DNA of 64,000 nucleotides, from positions 124,001-188,000 of the forward strand of contig NZ_JABEKX010000001.1 in assembly GCF_013407595.1 (NCBI RefSeq), in the 5' to 3' direction. The position numbers and the translations under genes are program-made. Each line of letters opens with the position of its first letter. Within the stretch, counting starts at the first letter, position 1. This DNA is from Lacticaseibacillus absianus (GTDB taxonomy: Bacteria; Bacillota; Bacilli; Lactobacillales; Lactobacillaceae). Shown one piece after another: positions 58,463 to 64,000 of the stretch. The notes under the pieces were generated by a model. It ran no database searches. It had not been told where the DNA came from and was given only the letters and a program-made list of their open reading frames with translations.

Positions 58463-61400
58463 TCAGAGGAAGCGGCGACGGCTTTCGAAGCCGAGGAGGC
58501 CGATGAGACCAAGGACGATCGTCCCTGCAAGGGCCATCTGGGCGTTGATGCTGTCACCAGTCTGTGGCAGGGAACGGCCGGAACCGTTGCTGGAACCGTT
58601 AGAGCTGCCGGTCACGTTCGAAAGGTTCTTCGTCGTCCCAGTAGACCCGTTGCCAGCGTTGGTCGAGTTACCGTTGCCAGATCCGTTCCCATTGGCACCG
58701 TTGTGACCACCGTTGCCGTTGTTCCCGGAATTGCCATTGCTACCGTTGTTGCCGGAGTTACCGTTATTACCAGAGTTCCCGTTGTTGCCGTTATTACCGT
58801 TGTTCCCGCCATTCGTCGAGGCCTTAGGGACCGTGACGGTGGCTGGACGGCTCGCGACACCATCGGTGATCTGAACGGCGCTCAGCTTATCACCAGGAAG
58901 CATCGTGCCAGTTGGGACCTTCAGGGTGAATTTCCCATCAGTGCCAACTTGCGCTTCGCCGACGAACTTACCATTGCCGTCAGCAACGACGACGGTGGAA
59001 GCAGGCGTCCCCTGACCGGAGATGGTGATGTTCTTGCCATCGTTGGTGATCGTCAGGCCGGCCGGCGTTTTGGCCGGAACGGTGACTGCGATCGGGTCAC
59101 TATCGACGCCATTCGCGGTCTGGGTGACGGCCACCTTGGTCCCAGGCTTGAGGGTGCTATCCGTGAGCGTCAGGGAGAACTTCCCGTCGGACCCAACAGT
59201 GGCACTGCCAAGCTTGTTACCCGCGGCGTCCGTCGCGGTGATCGTGGCGCCTGCAACGCCGGTCCCGGCGATGGTGGTGCCTTGGGCGTCGTTAGAGACC
59301 ACGATGTCCTTCGGTGCTGGTGCCGGTACGATGATGCCCATTGGGACACTGAACCCGCCGTCGGTCGCCTGAACGAGGACCACTTTGGTGCCCGGCTTGG
59401 AGCTCGCGGCCGGCAGCGTGATATCGAACTTGCCGTCGGTCCCGACCTTACCCGTTGCGATCGAATCGCCGGTTGGGCTCATCACGTAGACGGTCGAGCC
59501 TGGAGTCCCAGTCCCGGTCACGTGTGCGCGGTCGCTACTATCGAAGGTGACACCGACGTTGGTCGGCTGGGTCCCTGGAATCAGCACCGATGCCGCGGCA
59601 CTGCGCTTACCATTCTTCGACTGGATCACGGAGACTTTATCGCCAGCCTTCGCGCTATCCTTAGACAGCGTGATGCTGAACTTGCCGTCAGTCCCGACCG
59701 TGCCGGTCGCAAGCGTCTTGCCTGCGGTGTCCGCGATCGTGACGGTGGCGCCTGCGATCCCGTTACCGGTGATCGTGGTGGACCCGTCCGTGTTGCGCGT
59801 CGCAACCAGCGAGGTCAGCGCCGCGAGGCTACCCGCAGCGGCTTCAGAGCTTGCGAGGCTGTTGGCCGTGCTGTTAGCGGTGCTTGCAACGATTGCGGAG
59901 CTAGACGCATCCTTAGCCGCAGATTCAGCGAGGGAAGCGGCACTCGAGGCCTTGGCTTCATCGCCAGCCTTGGCTGCGTCGGACGCTACGCTTGCGGCGC
60001 TCTTGGCGACGTCGGCGGAGCTGGACGCATCCTTGGCGGCGGAATCAGCGATCGAAGCAGCGTCGGAGATTGCAGAGTTATCCGGGTACTGCGAGCGAAG
60101 GTCGTCAGCGTTGCTTGCGGCGCTACTTGCGAGGCTTGCAGAGCTCGAGGCGTTGCTTGCCGAAGTGTCAGCGTTGTTTGCGTAGCTGGATCCCTTGCCG
60201 TTGGCGTCAGATGCCAGCGTTTCCGCCTGAGAGGCAGCGACTTGCGCAGCACTCTTAGCGACTTCAGCGGCAGAGGAAGCAACGACGGCAGCGGAGGAGG
60301 CGAGGGCGGCAGCGGAGCTAGCCCCGGCCTTGTCGCCGTTCTTAGCTGCTTCAGAAGCAGCGGTGGCGGCAGAGGACGCTTCCTTAGCTGCGCTAGCAGC
60401 TTCGGCAGACGCACTCTTCGCACGGTCGTTGGCTTCAGAGATCACCTTATCGTTCGGGTACTGGGAAGCCTTGTCCTTCGTCACGTCAGCGGCAGAAGAT
60501 GCGACCTTCGCAGAGCTTTCAGCGTTTTCAGCGTACTTGCCGGCGTCTGTCGCAAAGCTGCTGGCTGCTTGGGAGTCGGTTTGACCACCGGACGACCCGT
60601 TGTTGCCGTTGTTAGCCAGGGAGTCTGCCTGAGAGGCAGCGACTTGCGCAGCGCTCTTAGCGACTTCAGCGGCAGAGGAGGCAACGACGGCAGCGGAGTA
60701 GGCGAGGGCGGCAGCGGAGCTAGCCCCGGCCTTGTCGCCGTTCTTAGCTGCTTCAGAAGCAGCGGTGGCGGCAGAGGACGCTTCCTTAGCTGCGCTAGCA
60801 GCTTCGGCAGACGCACTCTTCGCACGGTCGTTGGCTTCAGAGATCACCTTATCGTTCGGGTACTGGGAAGCCTTGTCCTTCGTCACGTCAGCGGCAGAAG
60901 ATGCGACCTTCGCAGAGCTTTCAGCGTTTTCAGCGTACTTGCCGGCGTCTGTCGCAAAGCTGCTGGCTGCTTGGGAGTCGGTTTGACCACCGGACGACCC
61001 GTTGTTGCCGTTGTTCCCTTCAGAGGCCAGGGAGTCCGCGGTGCTCTGCGCGTCACTGGTGGCAGAAGAAGCCACAGAGGCAGCAGAGGAGGCGACAGAG
61101 GCAGCAGTGGACGCTTCCTTGACTGCGGAGCTGGCGGCGGAGTTATCACCCTCGGCTGCGTAGCTCGACGCGGCGTCGGCGGCACTGGAGGCATCCTTGG
61201 CGGCACTGGAGGCATCCTTGGCGGCACTTTCAGCGATACTGTTCGCGTTCGAGATCGCAGAGTTATCTGGGTACTGGCTGGCCAGGCTACCGGACTTATC
61301 CGCAGAGGAGGACGCCTTGTCAGCGGAGCTAGACGCGTTGTCGGCGTAGCTCTTGGCATCGGAGGTGTCGTATGGGTCGGCCGGAGTGGTGACGGTGATG

Positions 61401-64000
61401 GCCGTCCCTTTCTTGCCGTCCTTGGTCGGCGTCACAGTCAGCGGCTTTTCAGCGCCAACGCTGCCAGAGACCTTCACGGCGTAGTTCCCGTTCGCATCGA
61501 TCACGCCGGTCCCGACAGCCTTGCCGGTCCCGTCGGTGATCGTCACGGTCGCGCCAGGGGTCCCTTGACCAGAGACGGTGTAGCCCTTGAGCGAGGTCCC
61601 AGCCACTTCAGGCGTCCGGGAAAGCTCGACCCCACCGATCGTAACGAAGACGGTCCCGATGTCGTACTGGGAAGCATCCTGCTTGGCGCGACCGTCGCTG
61701 TAACCATCACCATCGGTGTCGATCATCAGTGGGTTCGTGCCGCGCAGCTTCTCTTCCCCGTCGAGCAGGTTGTCGCCGTCGGTATCCGGGTTGGTCGGGT
61801 TGGTCCCGTCCTTGACTTCTTGGCCGTCGGAGACGCCATCGAGGTCGGTGTCGGCCTTCAGCGGGTTGGTCCCGTATTGCTTTTCGGCAAAATCATCGAG
61901 GCCATCGCCGTCGGTATCGGCCTTGTTCGGGTCGGTCCCGTCTTTGAGCTCGACGCTGTCAGGCACGCCGTCGCTATCGCTGTCGACTTGCCCGACCCAG
62001 GTCGCGTCGCCGCCAAGCGGTTCGGTGTCCTTGCCGTCAGGGATCCCGTCGCCATCGGTGTCGACCATCAGCGGGTTGGTCCCGGCGGTGATCTCCTGGC
62101 TATCGGTCAGACCATCGCCGTCGGTATCCTTGTTCGTCGGGCTGGTGTGGTACTTGGTGACCTCATCGAAGTCACTGAGCCCGTCACCATCGGTATCCTG
62201 AGCCTGCTTCAGCGAAGCCTCATTGCCAGGGACCCGGTCGTTCGGGGTCCCGGCGTTGGTCCCGTACTGCTTCTCTTGCAGGTCGGTCAGCCCGTCGGCA
62301 TCGGTATCCTTACCGTGCTCGTTGGTGTGATCGATGTACATTTCGATGAAGTCAGAGACGCCGTCGCCATCGGAATCGATATCGATCTTATCCGGTGAGT
62401 TGGCGTTCAACGGGTCATCGTCGACGTACTTGTCGGCGCTGAGATCTTGCAGGACCAAGCGTGCGGCGGTCCCGGTCGCGCTCATCTTTTCCTCGTCGGT
62501 CAAAGACGCGTACTGATCGGCCAGGTGAGTCTTGTTGACCCGCTGGTAGATCACGGACGTCTCGATCGGCGTGGTCGGGCTCACCCCATAGAAGGACGGG
62601 GTGGAGGTGAAGACGAGCTGAGCGAAGTCACCGACACCAAGGGTCGCTAACTGCTCAGAGCCGTCTGTCGCCTTCTGGGCGGAGAAGTCCGGGTCGGTCC
62701 AGCTGACCGGCAGGATCACCTTCTGGGTCCCACTGATCGCCAAGTCGGCGACTTGACCAAGCGCCTGACCGACGGTGTCGGCGAGGAAGTTGGTCACGGC
62801 CTTGAAGGCATCCTGGACTTTGTTGTTCAGGGTGTCTGTCAGCCCTTGCAGCAGGCCACCGACGATTGGGATCCCACCCAGGGCCGTGTTCCCACCGTTG
62901 ACGGATTCGTTCGACATCCCGATCAGAGAAGCGATCATGTCGTACGCGTCGACGAACCAGGTGTTCACGGCGGACTGCAGGTAGTTGGTGACGGATTCGG
63001 TCAGCGACGAGTTGTTCGTCACGACGTAGGTCCCGTCAGCCTGCTTGGTCGCCTGAGCGATCTTCGTGATCGCGATCGAGCTGCCGCCTAAGGCTGCCAG
63101 TGCAGCCTGGTCATCCTTAACTTTCTGGACGGAAGCCTTCAGTCCAGCATAGTAGGAGGAATCTGCGACACCAGGCACGATGCTGATGATGTTCGCCAGC
63201 GTGTCTGGGATCAAGGCGACGACCCCACCGGCACTCAAGATCCCGGTGATGCCAGCGGTGAAGATCCCGAACAGGTCCTTGATCGCGCCGCCGGTGTAAG
63301 TGGTCTGGACAACGGCGTAGTTGCTCAGCTTGTCGCCAGCCTGCAGCCCGCTGTCGCCGAACAGGACATTGGAAGTGGAGGACGCATCAGTGATCTGGAA
63401 CGTCTCACCCGTCTGGTCGTTCTTCAGGATCGCCCCGGCGCGGTTGGCGCTCATAACGGTCCAGTCGCCGACGGACAGGGTGTTGTTGATCCGGTTATCG
63501 AAACCGAACGTTGCGCCATTGGTGGTGGAACCGATCAGCTTCGCGGACAACCCTGGGTTCTCGGCTGCGGCGATGATGTCCGCGTAGCGCGTCTTGAGGT
63601 TGTTCGGATCGGCGCTGATCGCGCCTTGGTCGTTGAAGAAGTCGATCACAAGCGAGGAGACCTTGTCGGCACCGGAGACATAGGACTTGCCCCCGAACCG
63701 AACGTCATCGTCGTAGTTATCGTTGTTGTCATTAGAAGACGAGTTGGTCGGGCTGAGCACAGTCCCCGTCATGTCGGTGATCCGACCGGAGTCCTGCTTC
63801 TGCTGGTTCGCCTGGTTGGCCTTCTTGACCATATCCGCAACCGCTTCGGTCTCGCCAAGCTGTGCGGTGGCGGTGTTGTCCAGCGCGTAACCTGGTTCGC
63901 CGAAGATCTGGCCTTCCAACAGCCCAGTCTTGTTCTTCGCGGAGGTGTCGGTGGTGTTGTTCTTCAGCACCATCAGCTGTGCCGCGGAGGTGACGCCGTC
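58463..64000 (-). CDS. large LPxTG adhesin with TSP3-type calcium repeats and Ala/Ser-rich region (5' end outside window)
   Basis: The frame is open to the window edge, so the start lies beyond 64000; at least 1845 residues are seen. From residue 1 at 63973: an N-terminal region of unclear fold (1-540), then thrombospondin type 3-like repeats (DTDGDGLTDSQEITAGTNPLMV; about 545-760) with the D.D.DG pattern of calcium-binding repeats. After an Ig-like domain comes an Ala/Ser-rich helical region (870-1380), four Ig-like repeats (1384-1718), Asn/Gly repeats (NGNNGNSGNN, 1720-1755) and LPQTGD, membrane segment and RRR. It converges on the other adhesin gene and shares its Ala/Ser-rich character. 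Confidence 0.85.
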   Translation of the reverse strand, partial: DGVTSAAQLMVLKNNTTDTSAKNKTGLLEGQIFGEPGYALDNTATAQLGETEAVADMVKKANQANQQKQDSGRITDMTGTVLSPTNSSSNDNNDNYDDDVRFGGKSYVSGADKVSSLVIDFFNDQGAISADPNNLKTRYADIIAAAENPGLSAKLIGSTTNGATFGFDNRINNTLSVGDWTVMSANRAGAILKNDQTGETFQITDASSTSNVLFGDSGLQAGDKLSNYAVVQTTYTGGAIKDLFGIFTAGITGILSAGGVVALIPDTLANIISIVPGVADSSYYAGLKASVQKVKDDQAALAALGGSSIAITKIAQATKQADGTYVVTNNSSLTESVTNYLQSAVNTWFVDAYDMIASLIGMSNESVNGGNTALGGIPIVGGLLQGLTDTLNNKVQDAFKAVTNFLADTVGQALGQVADLAISGTQKVILPVSWTDPDFSAQKATDGSEQLATLGVGDFAQLVFTSTPSFYGVSPTTPIETSVIYQRVNKTHLADQYASLTDEEKMSATGTAARLVLQDLSADKYVDDDPLNANSPDKIDIDSDGDGVSDFIEMYIDHTNEHGKDTDADGLTDLQEKQYGTNAGTPNDRVPGNEASLKQAQDTDGDGLSDFDEVTKYHTSPTNKDTDGDGLTDSQEITAGTNPLMVDTDGDGIPDGKDTEPLGGDATWVGQVDSDSDGVPDSVELKDGTDPNKADTDGDGLDDFAEKQYGTNPLKADTDLDGVSDGQEVKDGTNPTNPDTDGDNLLDGEEKLRGTNPLMIDTDGDGYSDGRAKQDASQYDIGTVFVTIGGVELSRTPEVAGTSLKGYTVSGQGTPGATVTITDGTGKAVGTGVIDANGNYAVKVSGSVGAEKPLTVTPTKDGKKGTAITVTTPADPYDTSDAKSYADNASSSADKASSSADKSGSLASQYPDNSAISNANSIAESAAKDASSAAKDASSAADAASSYAAEGDNSAASSAVKEASTAASVASSAASVASSATSDAQSTADSLASEGNNGNNGSSGGQTDSQAASSFATDAGKYAENAESSAKVASSAADVTKDKASQYPNDKVISEANDRAKSASAEAASAAKEASSAATAASEAAKNGDKAGASSAAALAYSAAVVASSAAEVAKSAAQVAASQADSLANNGNNGSSGGQTDSQAASSFATDAGKYAENAESSAKVASSAADVTKDKASQYPNDKVISEANDRAKSASAEAASAAKEASSAATAASEAAKNGDKAGASSAAALASSAAVVASSAAEVAKSAAQVAASQAETLASDANGKGSSYANNADTSASNASSSASLASSAASNADDLRSQYPDNSAISDAASIADSAAKDASSSADVAKSAASVASDAAKAGDEAKASSAASLAESAAKDASSSAIVASTANSTANSLASSEAAAGSLAALTSLVATRNTDGSTTITGNGIAGATVTIADTAGKTLATGTVGTDGKFSITLSKDSAKAGDKVSVIQSKNGKRSAAASVLIPGTQPTNVGVTFDSSDRAHVTGTGTPGSTVYVMSPTGDSIATGKVGTDGKFDITLPAASSKPGTKVVLVQATDGGFSVPMGIIVPAPAPKDIVVSNDAQGTTIAGTGVAGATITATDAAGNKLGSATVGSDGKFSLTLTDSTLKPGTKVAVTQTANGVDSDPIAVTVPAKTPAGLTITNDGKNITISGQGTPASTVVVADGNGKFVGEAQVGTDGKFTLKVPTGTMLPGDKLSAVQITDGVASRPATVTVPKASTNGGNNGNNGNNGNSGNNGNSGNNGSNGNSGNNGNGGHNGANGNGSGNGNSTNAGNGSTGTTKNLSNVTGSSNGSSNGSGRSLPQTGDSINAQMALAGTIVLGLIGLLGFESRRRFL
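60183..60986 (-). repeat. two tandem 402-bp near-identical repeats in the second adhesin
   Basis: The segments 60183-60584 and 60585-60986 are near-copies at a period of 402 bp (134 codons). Both encode Ala/Ser/Lys-rich helices with DKASQYPNDKVISEAN. They are likely to vary in number by recombination. Confidence 0.85.
61690..62340 (-). repeat. array of TSP3-like calcium-binding repeats
   Basis: Six or more protein repeats of 13-23 residues with the core DTDGDG.(T/S)D....... The DNA is also similar between units but diverged. It matches thrombospondin type 3 style repeats, which bind calcium. Confidence 0.8.

Noticed and set aside
55940-61360. Regular repeats considered as CRISPR arrays
   Set aside because: The repeats are hundreds of bases long, in frame and part of coding sequence; there are no short repeats with unique spacers and no cas genes.
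58703-62398. Long rightward open frame of 1231 codons
   Set aside because: It is antisense to the second adhesin. The biased Ala/Ser/Asp codons of that gene keep the opposite frame open. It has no ribosome site and the translation is Arg/Gly-rich without domains.

Overview
The window looks like the chromosome of a GC-rich member of the Lactobacillaceae. Supporting traits are Gram-positive Shine-Dalgarno sites, LPxTG sortase anchors, a KxYKxGKxW-type signal peptide, TagE/GtfAB-like protein glycosyltransferases, an L-2-hydroxyisocaproate-dehydrogenase-like enzyme, CcpA-type cre sites and many PTS genes. A high-GC Lacticaseibacillus-like species is a guess, not a determination. Two exact copies of the parS sequence (ParB site) at 13952 and 40616 suggest the replication-origin half of the chromosome.

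Region 1 (1-4.7 kb): end of an alpha-glucoside operon: a partial GH65 phosphorylase, a LacI regulator, a GH36 enzyme and a GH13 oligo-1,6-glucosidase-like enzyme. Region 2 (4.8-7.9 kb): leftward membrane genes (a frameshifted TPM-domain protein and a DUF975 protein), then tRNA-Lys. Region 3 (8.0-14 kb): a promoter with a cre site drives a BglG/LicT antiterminator. A RAT/terminator switch follows, then a MalX-like EIICB, a MalY/PatB-like C-S lyase, an EIIA-Glc, a RidA protein and, after a terminator, a 2-hydroxyacid dehydrogenase. Region 4 (14-16.3 kb): a MecA_N-type class B penicillin-binding protein.

Region 5 (16.5-22.2 kb): a SIS-domain sugar isomerase/deglycase and a mannose-family PTS (IIB, IIC, IID, IIA) with a HAD phosphatase. 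The GntR regulator is fused in frame to EIIB. Region 6 (22.2-24.1 kb): a lipoprotein FMN/FAD reductase. Region 7 (24.3-35.5 kb): alpha-galactoside utilisation: divergent GH27 and GH36 genes against a CUT1 ABC importer without ATPase, a LacI regulator and a large GH36-like enzyme. Region 8 (35.6-41.3 kb): galU, a ComX-like sigma factor, an unknown 293-aa protein, a run of four small genes, signal peptidase I and a Nudix hydrolase.

Region 9 (41.3-45.9 kb): an AT-rich stretch with a secreted matrixin-like metalloprotease overlapping an LPxTG protein with three nearly identical 130-aa repeats. Region 10 (46-64 kb): a TMEM175-like channel, an Mga-like regulator, a GtfA/GtfB pair and a 2155-aa Ala/Ser-rich LPxTG adhesin, facing a second truncated Ala/Ser-rich adhesin with calcium-type (TSP3) repeats. 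The glycosyltransferases probably glycosylate one or both adhesins.

All calls come from reading the sequence; no database search was run. Residue numbers are approximate.
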